A stretch of DNA of 64,000 nt from JBDTSW01 sp963797835 (lineage in GTDB: Bacteria > Actinomycetota > Thermoleophilia > Solirubrobacterales > 70-9). The translations under genes and the position numbers were made by a program. The DNA lies in the NCBI GenBank assembly GCA_963797835.1, contig CAWCRN010000031.1, forward strand, positions 1 through 64,000, in the 5' to 3' direction. Below, in pieces: positions 34,946 to 44,471 of the stretch. The notes under the pieces were generated by a model. It was not told where the DNA came from, did not search any database, and worked only from the letters and a program-made list of their open reading frames with translations. The stretch's first letter is position 1. Each line of letters starts with the position of its first letter.

Positions 34946-35220
34946 ATGAGGCGGCACGACGGTCAAGATCCCCGACGACCTGGATCCCCGCCTGATGCCA
35001 AGAGGCGGAGCGACTTGGGCTCTCGATGAGCGAACGTCACCCGCCGGGCACTCGAGGCGCGCGCTCGGCACACGGCGGCCGATCCGTCGATGTCGATGGC
35101 TGGCTCGCCTGGGACGGCCCACCCGACTGGCGGCGCGCTCGGAGGAGATCGTGGCGGAGCTGATCCGGCGAGCGGTTCGACGGCGGAGCGCCGGTCCTCT
35201 TAGTCGATTCGAGCCCGCTG
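34946..35220 (+). pseudogene. VapB-like ribbon-helix-helix antitoxin, frameshifted
   Basis: Pieces in different frames give TVKIPDDLDPRL, LGLSMSE, RRALEARARHTAADPS and, near the end, ARSEEIVAELIRRAVRRRS. The first is the DNA-binding strand and the last the usual helical tail of a VapB antitoxin. At least three shifts break the frame in 270 bp. Read in corrected form it would precede the PIN toxin directly. It is either a decayed module or an error-dense stretch. Confidence 0.5.
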
Positions 35221-35615
35221 GTCGCGCTTCTCAACGCACAGGACAGGCTCACCAGGCCTGATGGAGCTGCTGGAATCGCACCTGGGGCCGCCCTGGTTCC
35301 GGCGCTCTGCCTGGCGGAGGTCGCCCACCTCGTCGCAGGGCCTGGGGCGTCGGACCGGTGGTCCGGCTCTCATCGGGAAGCCGCCGTCGGTGAGCTTCGG
35401 TTGAGCCCCTCCGCCTCGCCGAACTGGGCGCACGGCTCAGCTCGTGAGCCAGTATCGGGATCTTCCCCTTGGTGACCGTCGACGCGGCTGTGGTGCGGCC
35501 GCCGAGCGCCTCGGTCGCCGCGATTCGCGATTACTGCGCTCGCTCGCGACTCGGGCTCGACCGGGCGGCCGCTCACGAGAGGCTCGAGCCTGGCGCCGGG
35601 CGACCCGGCCGACGC
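35211..35615 (+). pseudogene. VapC-like PIN toxin, frameshifted
   Basis: VLLVDSSPLVALLNAQDRL holds the first PIN Asp; MELLESHLGP, VPALCLAEVAHLVA (conserved Glu), LAELGARL, SQYRDLPLG and TVDAAVV (conserved Asp) follow in changing frames. The final strand with the last acid is not clear. It is the partner of the VapB-like frame before it. No intact start is found; the frame overlaps the antitoxin end. Confidence 0.5.
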
Positions 35616-35656
35616 CGCCTAGTCAGAACGAAGCCCGCCGATCCGACGCTGAGGGC

Positions 35657-36385
35657 ATGAGGCTCACCGCTGCGGACGAGTCCGCCGGACATCCGCTCAT
35701 CGCCGGGAAGATCCACGGAGTGCGCTCCTGGTCGATCGGGGTCAGGGCCGGCGAGCCCAGGCTGATCAGCACGTTCTCGGACACGGCGTGGGAGAGCGGC
35801 GGGCGCGCTACAGAGGCGGCCTGCGGGGAGAGCGGACGCGGCAGCCATGAGCGTCACATCCCGCACGCGAACTGCGGTTGCGGCCTCTACGCCTGGCACC
35901 CGAGCGCCGCGAGGACGGCCTACTCGCTCTTCCGCGGGGACGACGAGGGGGGCTGCACAGGCATCGTCGAGGCGTGGGGAAGGGTTCAGCTCCACCGGGA
36001 GGGCTTCCGGGCGCGGTACGCACGCCCCACGGTCCTCATCCTCCCGCGGGCGGCAGTCGGCACGGGGCATGAGGCCACGATCCGGCGGCTTGCCGCGGCA
36101 CATCGCGCGGAGGTCGCCGTGGTCGCAGGGGCGGGTGACCTCGAGCGGTACTGCCGCGAGCGCGACCTCGGGTTGAGCCCGGCCGCAGTAGGGGATCTCC
36201 TCGGCGAGGAGCCGGACCCGCCCGCGGAGGAGTCCACCGGTGTCTCCACTCCGGCGAAGCTCGGTAGCTCGCTCGCGGAGATGGTCTTGACCGGGTTCTT
36301 CGGGCTGCTCGCCCTGCTCTGGTACGGGTTCCTGGCGGTTGCGAGCCGTCTCGGTCCTGCTCGCGATCGTGAACGGCTCCTCTGA
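35657..36385 (+). CDS. CxCG(I/L)Y-domain protein with C-terminal membrane span
   Basis: Paralogue of the N-terminal half of the gene at 33,372: HPLIAGKIHGVRSWS, RHIPHANCGCGLYAWHPS, GIVEAWGRVQLHREGFRARY, ARPTVLILPRA, AHRAEVAVVAGAGDLERYCR and LGLSPAAVGDLLGEE align along the full length. In place of the HIRAN domain it ends in a hydrophobic helix (MVLTGFFGLLALLWYGFLAV), so it is probably membrane-anchored. The HxxCxCG(I/L)Y motif could bind metal. The end may be frameshifted into the next gene, whose TTG start lies before this stop. The function is unknown. Confidence 0.6.
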   Translation: MRLTAADESAGHPLIAGKIHGVRSWSIGVRAGEPRLISTFSDTAWESGGRATEAACGESGRGSHERHIPHANCGCGLYAWHPSAARTAYSLFRGDDEGGCTGIVEAWGRVQLHREGFRARYARPTVLILPRAAVGTGHEATIRRLAAAHRAEVAVVAGAGDLERYCRERDLGLSPAAVGDLLGEEPDPPAEESTGVSTPAKLGSSLAEMVLTGFFGLLALLWYGFLAVASRLGPARDRERLL

Positions 36386-37050
36386 GGGTGACGGTGAGCG
36401 GGCCCGCGTGCCGCCTCCCGCCGATCATCTCGAAATCGTGGATACGCGGATCGGGCAGAAGGCGGGAGGGATCCTCTACGCCACTCGGGTGCGCAACGCG
36501 GACGAGCGCTCGGCTGCGCTCGGCGTCGGTCTCGACGGGCGCCTCGTGACGGCCGACGGGCAGACCCTGGCGCGACTCGACGCCCGCAATACCGACCAGC
36601 TGCGCGGCGACGATCGGGCCCGGGCAGACCGGGCTGATCCTCGGCTGGGTGGAGACGACGCCGGCACGAGAGGCGCGGTTGCGGGCCGGCGCGGGCTCCC
36701 TCGCCCTTCGAGACGCCAAGTTGCGTCTGCGAGCCGACGTCGCAATTGAGCCGCGCCGCCTCCCCATGGTCTCGGAGCCGCGCCTCGACCGCCGCGCCTG
36801 CCTCATCACCGCCCGGGTCGCGGGCCCGCGGGCGGCGGTCGCCGCCGACGTGAACATGCTCGCCCTCCGCCAGTCGAGGCCGCGCTGGGCCGCGGAGTCA
36901 ACCGCCGGTCCGTTCGCACCGCACCCGGTTCGCCAGGCGATCTACCGGATCCCGCCCGGCTCGTGCGGCTCCGCCGACATGAAGGACGTCGACCTCGAGA
37001 TCTACCCGGATCTGTCCCGGGAGCAGATCGAGGCGCTCGCCGACCCCTAG
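36339..37050 (+). CDS. Exported FxLYD-like protein (frameshifted), possibly fused to previous gene
   Basis: TTG at 36,339 opens a hydrophobic segment RAVSVLLAIVNG, then ADHLEIVDTRIGQKAGGILY, ATRVRNADERSAALGVGLDG, and after a shift near 36,610 IGPGQTGLILGWVETTP, LRLRADVAIEPRRLP, RACLITARVAGPRAAVAADV, AIYRIPPGSCGSADMKDVDL and EIYPDLSREQIEALADP. The strand pattern resembles FxLYD beta-sandwich domains in secreted or membrane-anchored proteins. Because the upstream gene ends in a membrane helix, the two may be one membrane protein with an external C-terminus. Confidence 0.5.
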
Positions 37051-37054
37051 CGCC

Positions 37055-39021
37055 TCAGCACTTCCGCTGCTTGCCCTTCGCAAACTCTGAGCCGTTGCCG
37101 GTCACGTCGTTCTGGTTGGCGGTGACGACCCAGCTCTTCTTGACGCCGTTCCCGCCCGGCTTCAGCTTCCAGGTCCCGTCGTCCTTGACGGTCTTGGTGC
37201 CGATCAGCTTCCTGAGCTCCTGCGGGACGTCGCCCTTGGGGGAGCCGGAGCGGTAGACCCAGACCGTCGCGCCGGGGACGCCGGTGCCGGAGATCGCCTT
37301 CGCGGTGAGCTCCTTGACCTTCGGCGCCTCGATGCCGGCGTTCGGGCCGGTCGGCGCCGTTGCCGGGGCCGTCCGTTCCCTCGAGGTCGACGAAGAGGCC
37401 GCCGGCCTCGCCGCCGACGTTGGCGAGGATCTGGTTCTGGTCCTGGCCGTCGCCGACGAGCCTGGATCGCGTCCTCCGCCGATGTCGCCGAACTCGTTGG
37501 CGAGGTCGGGGTCGTTGCTGCCGATCGCGTTCTGCTCGAGGTGCCGCCGACCCGGCGTGATCGCGATCCCCGAGTCGCCCACCGGGCCGAGCACGCCGAT
37601 CAGGTTCGCCGCGAGCGTCGGAGCCGGAGGTCTGGGAGAGGTTGATCCGCGTCGGCGCTGACGTTCCCGATCGAGTTTCCCTGGATCGACGTGGCTCGAG
37701 CCCTCGACCACGAGGCCTATCCCTCCGCCCGAGTTCGCGACGCCGGAGAGCCCGATCTGATTCGCAGCGATCGTGGCGCCTCCGCCGCGGACCGTCATCG
37801 CGTTGATCGCAGAGTCCGCGGCGATCAGGTTGCCCTGGATCGTCGCGGGCGCCGACCCGTTGGAGTTGACGATGATGGCGCTGTCGCTCGTGCCGTCGAG
37901 GACGGCGGTCCCGTCGGCGTTAGTGCCGATCGAGTTCGACGTGACCACGAAGGTCCTCGGCGCCGCTCCCCGCGTCGACCGCCGACACGCCTCCAGCCAT
38001 GCGGTTGCCCCTGACGGTGACGTCGTCGGCCGCGCCCGCTGCGACCAGGGCCCCGGTGCCCGTGGCGCCCGTGCCGGCGGCGTTGACGCCGATGTGGTTG
38101 TTCTGGATCGTGACGTTGGAGGCGGTGGAGGTGTCGTCGGGGTTGCGGCCGGCGCTCAGGTTCACTCCGCGGGGGGCGGCTCCCCTCCCGCCGCGGCGAT
38201 GACGTTGCAGCCCTCGTCGCAGGCCGGCGTCGCGTTCCCGGAAGACTGGCCCGATCTCGACGTTGCTGGGGGCCTGGTTTGCGATGTTGCCCGCGATGTC
38301 GATGTCGGCGAAGGTGTTCGCCGCGACCGTCCCGTCGGCCTTGACGCCGAAGCGGTTGTTGAGGACGTCGATGTCCTGCGCCGCGTTGCCGAACATCTGG
38401 ATGCCGACCTCGTTCGCGGCGAAGACGTTCCCGGTCGAGCCGACGGTGCCGACGTCGGCGGACGGGCCCGCGATGAAGAGCCCGGTCTCGTTCCCGGACG
38501 GCGTCCCGTCGAGCGTCAGCCCGAACCAGTTGTTGAAGAGGGTCAGGCCGTCCCCCGTTGTCGTAGAGAGAGGCCGTGGACGCCCGCTGCCGAAGAGCGC
38601 GACGCCGTTCATCTGGAACCTCCCGTTGGTGGCGCTGATCGCGATGTCCGCCGGGTGGCCCGTCGATCGCCCGCACACGGGGCTGGTGGTGGAGCAGGTC
38701 GTCTGGAGGTTCAGGTTCTCGTCGCACGTGACCCCCGAGCCGGGCATGACCACCGTCGCGTCCCCCGCGACGGTCTCGCTCCGTCGAAGATGGATGGCGT
38801 CGAAGAGGAGCAAATCCGTGTCCGAGGCCGGGTCGCCATCGTTCGCGTTCGTGAAGGCGCCGCGAAGGCTGCAGTCGCCGGCCCCGCCGGTGCACGCGGT
38901 CAGGGCATTGTCGCTCGTCGTGTCGACGACGAAGACGTCCACGTCCGCCTGGGCCTGCCCGGCCCCCGCGAGCGAGCGCCGCGATGGCGATCGCCGCTCC
39001 GCCAATCCACTTCCGCCTCAC
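37055..39021 (-). CDS. CSLREA-type right-handed beta-helix secreted protein (frameshifted)
   Basis: A GTG at 39,019-39,021 behind GGAGGGAC starts RRKWIGGAAIAIAALA, a signal peptide. Then VDTTSDNALTACTGG and DCSLRGAFTNAND form a CSLREA motif. Many parallel beta-helix coils follow, with repeated NxxG and N(R/N)FG steps (NNWFGLTLDGTPSGNETGLF, LNNRFGVKADGTVAANTFAD, VTSNSIGTNADGTAVLDGTS). The C-terminus has a short Ig-like strand set and ends AKGKQRKC. At least five shifts lie between 39,000 and 37,350. Such proteins are exported and may bind or cut polysaccharides; no catalytic set is visible. Confidence 0.65.
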
Positions 39022-39098
39022 AGTCCCTCCTGGACTCGCTCGCTTCCCTGCGTGATCCGGAGTGTAGGACTCCATAGAAACCCGCAACGAGATGCGCC

Positions 39099-41460
39099 CT
39101 ACTCGCCCTTGTGGGCCGGCGAGGCGGGGCCGCCGCGCTTCTCGTCCTTGCCGGCGGGCAGCGAGTACTTCGAAGGCGAGTCCGCCACCTCCGGGTTGTC
39201 GATCTCAGCGATCCTGTCGATCAGCCGCTCCCACTGCTCGGGCTTGAGCACCTCCGGTGCCGGCAGCGGCGATCCGCTCGAGCTCCCGTAGGCCGCGTAG
39301 CCGACGTGGACGTGGTCGGCGTGGTCTGACATCGCGAACGTCGGGCCGCCCATCTCCATCAGCGAGATCACCTGGTCGGGGACCATCGGGCCCTGCAGCT
39401 CGAGGACGTCCCGGATCAGCGCCTCGGTGATCGAGCCCGACCCCTGGTTGCCGAGGACGGGAAGCCCGTTGATCATCGCGATGTCGACCGCGCTTCCGGT
39501 CGAGTGCTGGCTGACGTTGCCGGAGGAGGTGTAGACGGAGTGGCCGCACTTGAGCGACGTGACCGTCGTCCGGAAGCCGCTGCGCGCGAGGTAGAGCAGC
39601 AGCCGCATGATCCTGACGTCGATCTGGCCGCTGCCCACATCGCTGCGCCCGCACTCGTAGAGCTCGACGCGCGACTCGTCGAGCAGGGCGCGGATCGCCT
39701 GCTCCTTGGAGAGCAGCAGCACCTGCCCGGCATCGGGCGCGTCCTCCCCGAAGGGGTCCTTGCCGGCGGCTCGGTAGAGGGCGGTCGCCTCGAGCAGCTT
39801 CCAGCCGTCGAGGATCGGCTTCGGGTCGACCTTGGGGGCGCCGCGGCCGGCGGGCTGGATCGCGAAGTTGACGTGGTCGGCCAGCTCGCCGCCGTCGCCG
39901 ATGCGCCCGAGCACGGTGCCGGCCTGGACCTTCGAGCCCTCCTCGAGGCGGTGGAGCTCGGCCTTGCGCGGGTCGAAGCTGAGGGCGCCGAACTGCTTCT
40001 CGAACGTTTCGTAGTCGCCGGCGCCGAGGACCCGGTCGAGCGGCTCCATGCCGCCGGCGCCCATCGCGGGGGCGGCGCCGTCGGTGCGCTCCGGGAAGGC
40101 CGCGAGCCGGACGCGGCTGTCCTCCGTGTTGACCGGGCCCTCGGCCTTGGCATCCCCCTTCGCCTTCGAGTCCTCGTCCTCGCTGTGGGCGGGCCGCAGG
40201 GTCTTCCTCTCCTTCGGCACCGGATAGACCTCGGAGACGCGGCCCAGCTCGGCGTAGGTGAAGCGGTTGCCGTAGGAGTCCTGGAGGACGATGTACTTGC
40301 CGAGCTTCTTCGATTCGCCGACCTCGCGGATGACGCCGTCGTTGACGGCGACGACCGGGGCGCCCTGGTTCGAGTAGATGTTGATCCCTCGAGGTGCACC
40401 CGAGCCCTTCGCCTGGTAGCTGTCCTCCGCGTAGCGGGCGTCGGCGGCGACCGGGAACCGGGCGCCCTCGGTGAGGCCGGTGAGCGAGCCGACCAGGTCG
40501 TCGGGGAGCTCGCCGTACTGGCGCGCGTAGAGCAGGACCTCGTCGACGTACCAGTCGGCGTGGTTGTAGGCGAAGATCGCGGTCCGGAGGTCCTCCTCGC
40601 CGCCGGAGGCGTTGAGGTAGCGGGCGGCGGCGCAGATCGCGTCGACCGGGTTGTAGGGGTCCTTGCGCCCGTCTGAGTTGGCGTCGACCCCGTAGGCCTC
40701 CCAGGTCGCGGGCATGAACTGCATCCAGCCGAGGGCGCCGGCGGTCGAGACGTTGAGGTTGGTGCCGAACGCGGTCTCGATCCGGTTGATCGAGGCCAGG
40801 ACCTGCCACGGGATCCCGTACTCGGTGCCGCAGGCCTGGTAGATCGGAAGCAGGAAGGGCGGGATCGAGAACTGGTCGATGACGAAGTTCGGGACGCCCA
40901 TCGGCGCCGGGCCGAAGTCGGCGATCGTCAGCGTCGGGTTGGTGTCGGTGGGGGAGCCGTCGGGGTTGTAGGCGGGCTCGCCGGCGTAGTCCGCACCCTG
41001 GCGCTCCGCCCGCTCGCGGCGCGCCTCCCGCCGGGCCTCGCGGCGCTCGCGCCGGGCCTGCCTGCGCTCGGCCGGGGTCGGGTTCGAGCCGCGTCCCCCG
41101 AGCCCGGGGCCCGAGTCGCCGGTGGCGGTGCCGTCGTCGGTCGTGCCGTCCTCGCCGGGCACCGGCGCGGTCGGATACGGGGAGGTCGGGCTGCCGGGGA
41201 GGATCCCCGAGCCACCGGGCAGCGGAAGGCCGGGGTGGCCGCCACCGGGGTTGCCGCCGTTGAGCCCGTTGTTCAGGCCGTCCGTCACGCCGCCGACGGT
41301 GTCCTGGACGCCTCCGACCGGGTCGTCCAGGAGGCCGTTAGCGGTGTTGGTGAGGTCGTCCAGCAGGCCCGCCTGGGCGCTCACCGAGCCCGCCGCCGTG
41401 GCCACGGCCGCCGCGGTGGCCGCCAAGGCCCAACCGCATCCTCCTTGACACGAACCTCAT
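39099..41460 (-). CDS. Multi-domain cell-wall hydrolase: lytic transglycosylase + M23-like + M15-like
   Basis: About 786 residues. After a signal peptide (start at 41,460 with a one-base shift near 41,430) and a disordered Gly/Pro and Arg/Glu region comes a transglycosylase domain (CGTEYGIPWQVLASINRIET with the catalytic Glu, then GALGWMQFMPATWEAYGVDA and GGEEDLRTAIFAYNHADWYV). A LytM-like domain without a full metal set follows (INIYSNQGAPVVAVNDGVIR, YIVLQDSYGNRFTYAELGRV), and a C-terminal M15/D,D-carboxypeptidase-like domain (QHSTGSAVDIAMING, MSDHADHVHVGYA). This combination is known in Thermoleophilia-type actinobacteria and suggests peptidoglycan remodelling outside the membrane. Confidence 0.8.
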
Positions 41461-41579
41461 CAATCTCCCCGTCCGCCGTCTCGGCGGAGCGCTTCCCGTT
41501 GTCCCCCACGGACCGGTGTCAAACCCCAGCAGATCGCGCGCCGGATCGCAACCGACAACCGTCGGCGGCGGCTCGTGCG

Positions 41580-41948
41580 CTAGGTGCTCGCCGCCCGCGC
41601 GCACTCAATACATAGGGCGCTCTCGGGCGCGGCCTCGAGGCGGCCGGGGACGATCGCGGCGCCGCACTCGTCGCAGGTGCCGTAGGTGCCCTCGTCGAGC
41701 TTCGTGAGCGCGCGCTCGATCCGCTCCTCGATCGAGTGCAGGTCGTTCGCCACGCCGACCTCGGCGAAGCGGCTGATCGCCTCGGTGGTGCCGTCGCCGA
41801 TTCGCTTGCCGAAGCCGATGTCGGTGCCGGCCTCGGGGGGCTCGGTCAGATCGGCGATCTGCTCCTGGATCTCCTCGAGGCGTGTGCGCAGGCCGGCCTC
41901 GACCTCGGCGAGGTCCGGCGCGTCAGACGGCTGGTCGGCGGCGGGCAT
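41580..41948 (-). CDS. TraR/DksA-family zinc-finger protein
   Basis: Intact 122-residue protein. A coiled-coil N-terminal half (VEAGLRTRLEEIQEQIADLT) is followed by the DksA zinc finger: YGTCDECGAAIVPGRLEAAP and ALCIECARA (CxxC...CxxC). DksA-like proteins enter the RNA polymerase secondary channel and tune initiation. The motif RFAEVGVANDLHSIEERIER is typical of actinobacterial members, which often lack the Asp pair at the coiled-coil tip. It stands alone and is divergent from the beta-helix remnant. Confidence 0.85.
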   Translation of the reverse strand: MPAADQPSDAPDLAEVEAGLRTRLEEIQEQIADLTEPPEAGTDIGFGKRIGDGTTEAISRFAEVGVANDLHSIEERIERALTKLDEGTYGTCDECGAAIVPGRLEAAPESALCIECARAAST

Positions 41949-41957
41949 CCGCCCTCG

Positions 41958-42085
41958 TCTACCCGATCGGAAACGGCGGTACGCTTGCCTCGCACGAGGG
42001 CACAGGGCTCGACCCCAACCGGCAGCGCGGCGTCAAGCGCCCGCAGGGCAACCGCTGCGACGTGGGCGCGTTCGAGCTCGAGTGA
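41958..42085 (+). pseudogene. C-terminal remnant of a beta-helix (choice-of-anchor Q type) protein
   Basis: LVYPIGNGGTLASHEGTGLD, then RGVKRPQGNRCDVGAFELE and a stop. The ending DQRGxxRPxGxxCDVGAFE is the hallmark C-terminus of secreted CSLREA/parallel beta-helix proteins. Nothing upstream on this strand encodes the rest, since the DksA-like gene occupies those bases in the opposite direction. It is a 42-residue leftover, perhaps of a relative of the gene at 37,055. Confidence 0.65.
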
Positions 42086-42086
42086 G

Positions 42087-44372
42087 CTAGCCGCTCGGGG
42101 GCGGCGGGGGCGGGGGCGGCGCCGCCTCTTCCTCGTCGGTCTCCTCGTGCAGTCCACCGGCGGCCTCCGCCGTCGACGGCCACCAGATCTTGTCGCCGAG
42201 CAGCTCGACGGCGGCCGGGACCATGATCGTCCGGACGATGAACGTGTCGAGCAGGATCCCGAGCGCGACCATGAAACCGAGGTCGAAGGTGAAGGTGACC
42301 GGCAGCGTCATCAGCACCGAGAAGGTGCCGGCGAGGATGATCCCGGCGGAGGTGATCACCGGCCCGGTCGCGGCGAGCGCGCGCAGCATGCCCTCGCGGG
42401 TGCCGTGGCGGCGCGCCTCCTCGCGCACCCGCGCCATCAGGAAGATCGTGTAGTCGATCCCCAGCGCGACGAGGAAGATGAAGGCGAAGGTCGGGATCGA
42501 CGCGTCGAGCCCGGGGTCGCCCACCACGTAGCGGATGAACAGCACGCTGAGCCCGAGCGTGCAGAGGAAGCTCAGGATCACGCTCGCGATCAGGACCAGC
42601 GGCGCGACCAGCGCCCGCAGCAGGATCGCGAGGATGATCCCGATCACCAGCAGGGCGATCGGCGCGATCAGCTTCAGGTCGGACTCGATCGCCTGGTCGA
42701 AGTCGTACTGGATCGCCGAGCCGCCGCCGACGAGGGCGGTCAGGCCCGGGTCGAGGTCGTCGAGGGCCGAGCGCATCTCGGGCACGGCGTCGAACGCCTC
42801 CGGGGTGAACGGGTCGCCCTCGAGGATGACGTCGACGGTCCCGGCCGAGCCGTCGGTCGAGCGGTTCGGGGTGGGGGTGGCCGAGGCGACGCGGTCGACG
42901 CCCTCGGCGGCCTCCGCCGCCGCCTCGAGGTCGGCCTCGGTGATCTCGCCGTCCTCGCGCTCGACGAGGATCGTGGTCGGCGCCAGCGTGCCGGCCGGGA
43001 ACGCCTCCTCCATCAGCTCGAAGCCGTCGACCGAGTCGACCGACTTCTTGAAGAAGTTGGTGGTCGAGTAGTCGACCTTGTAGGCGAGCAGCCCGAACGC
43101 GCCCGCGATGAAGATGGCCATGGTCACCGCGAGCGCCAGCCCGGGGCGCTCCAGGACCTTGTCGCCGACCCGCCGCCACACGCCCTGGCGTCCGATCGAG
43201 GTGCCGTCGGGGTCGTACTCCACGGTGCCCGAGCGCGGCCAGAACCCCTTGCGGCCGAAGATCGTGAGCAGCGCCGGCAGCAGGGTCAGCCCGGCGAGCA
43301 TCCCGGCGGCGACGCCGATCGCCGCCACCGGCCCGAGCGTGGCCGTGAGCTGGGCGTCGGCGAGGGTGAGGGTCAGCATCGCCAGCGAGACGGTGAGCCC
43401 CGAGGCGAGGATCGTCGGCCCGGTGCGGCTCACGGCCCGCGCCATCGCGTCGTGCTTGTCCTCGAAGCGGTGGAGCTCCTCCCTGTATCTGGAGACGAGC
43501 AGCAGGCAGTAGTCGGTGGTGATCCCGAACATGAGGACGATCAGGATCGAGGTGCCGTTCGAGGAGACGGTCGCGCCCGACTCGGCGAGGAGGTAGACGA
43601 ACGCGGTCGCCAGCGTGTAGGCGAAGAAGACGACGACCAGCGGGGTCAGAGCGACCAGCACCGCGCGGTAGATCGCCCCGAGCAGGAACAGCACGAGCGC
43701 CGCGCTCGCGATCAGGAGCTTCGCGTCGAAGTCGGAGAAGACGTCCTCGGCGTCGGTGGAGAAGCCGAGGTCGCCGGTGAGGATGATCCGCATCCCGTCG
43801 GCCTCGTCGCCGGTCGTGTCGCGGACGGTCTGGCCCCAGTCGGCGGCCTTCTCGAAGTCGGTGGGGACGATCAGGGTGGTGAAGGCGAGGCTGCCGTCCT
43901 GGGAGACGGCGGTGGGGGCGTTGGCACCGGCCTCCTCGCCGCCGGCCTCCGGCCGTGCTGCGAGACACTCGGTGTCTGCCGGCGCCGCGAAGCCGGCGGA
44001 TCCCGCCGTCTCGGGTGCGAACGGCGTGATCGGGGGACGCACGAGCGGTAGCTCGTCAGGGTTCTCGACGCAGAGCAGCAGGAGCGCCTTGGCGTCCTCG
44101 GCGATCTTCTGCTGGTCCGCAGGGGTCAGCCCGCCCTCGCGGTAGTAGACGATCAGCCCCTGCGTGGTCTCGCCGGAGCCGAACTCCGAGTCGAGCCTCT
44201 CGACGACCTCCGTCGACTCGGCGCTCTCGGGCAGGAACGAGGCGGTGTCGTCCTGCGTCTCGTCGGCCAGCTTCGAGCCCAGCGGCGTGAGCGCGACGAA
44301 GGCGACGATCCAGATCGCGAGCACGACCCACTTCCCCCTGCGGCCGGCGACGAACGATGCGAGAGCTGACAT
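42087..44372 (-). CDS. MMPL-family RND transporter
   Basis: Intact protein of 761 residues with two repeats of one plus five membrane spans. FGITTDYCLLLVSRYREEL and LGIDYTIFLMARVREEARRH are the paired family motifs, whose Asp-Tyr residues relay protons. ASGLTVSLAMLTLTLADAQL and SAGIILAGTFSVLMTLPVTF are the equivalent helices. Large external loops lie at about residues 40-180 and 390-510. The C-terminus is acidic then poly-Pro. MMPL proteins export lipids, glycolipids or hydrophobic compounds in actinobacteria; the cargo is unknown. ATG at 44,370-44,372 was chosen over an earlier in-frame start because MSALASFVAGRRGKW fits family starts. Confidence 0.88.
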   Translation of the reverse strand: MSALASFVAGRRGKWVVLAIWIVAFVALTPLGSKLADETQDDTASFLPESAESTEVVERLDSEFGSGETTQGLIVYYREGGLTPADQQKIAEDAKALLLLCVENPDELPLVRPPITPFAPETAGSAGFAAPADTECLAARPEAGGEEAGANAPTAVSQDGSLAFTTLIVPTDFEKAADWGQTVRDTTGDEADGMRIILTGDLGFSTDAEDVFSDFDAKLLIASAALVLFLLGAIYRAVLVALTPLVVVFFAYTLATAFVYLLAESGATVSSNGTSILIVLMFGITTDYCLLLVSRYREELHRFEDKHDAMARAVSRTGPTILASGLTVSLAMLTLTLADAQLTATLGPVAAIGVAAGMLAGLTLLPALLTIFGRKGFWPRSGTVEYDPDGTSIGRQGVWRRVGDKVLERPGLALAVTMAIFIAGAFGLLAYKVDYSTTNFFKKSVDSVDGFELMEEAFPAGTLAPTTILVEREDGEITEADLEAAAEAAEGVDRVASATPTPNRSTDGSAGTVDVILEGDPFTPEAFDAVPEMRSALDDLDPGLTALVGGGSAIQYDFDQAIESDLKLIAPIALLVIGIILAILLRALVAPLVLIASVILSFLCTLGLSVLFIRYVVGDPGLDASIPTFAFIFLVALGIDYTIFLMARVREEARRHGTREGMLRALAATGPVITSAGIILAGTFSVLMTLPVTFTFDLGFMVALGILLDTFIVRTIMVPAAVELLGDKIWWPSTAEAAGGLHEETDEEEAAPPPPPPPPSG

Positions 44373-44471
44373 GGCGACTTCCTGCTTCCGGATCGGCCCC
44401 CCGACGCGCACAGCCTATCGAGGGACGGCCGTCTGGCCGATAGACGTCTAAGGGGGTTGGCCGATAGACCT

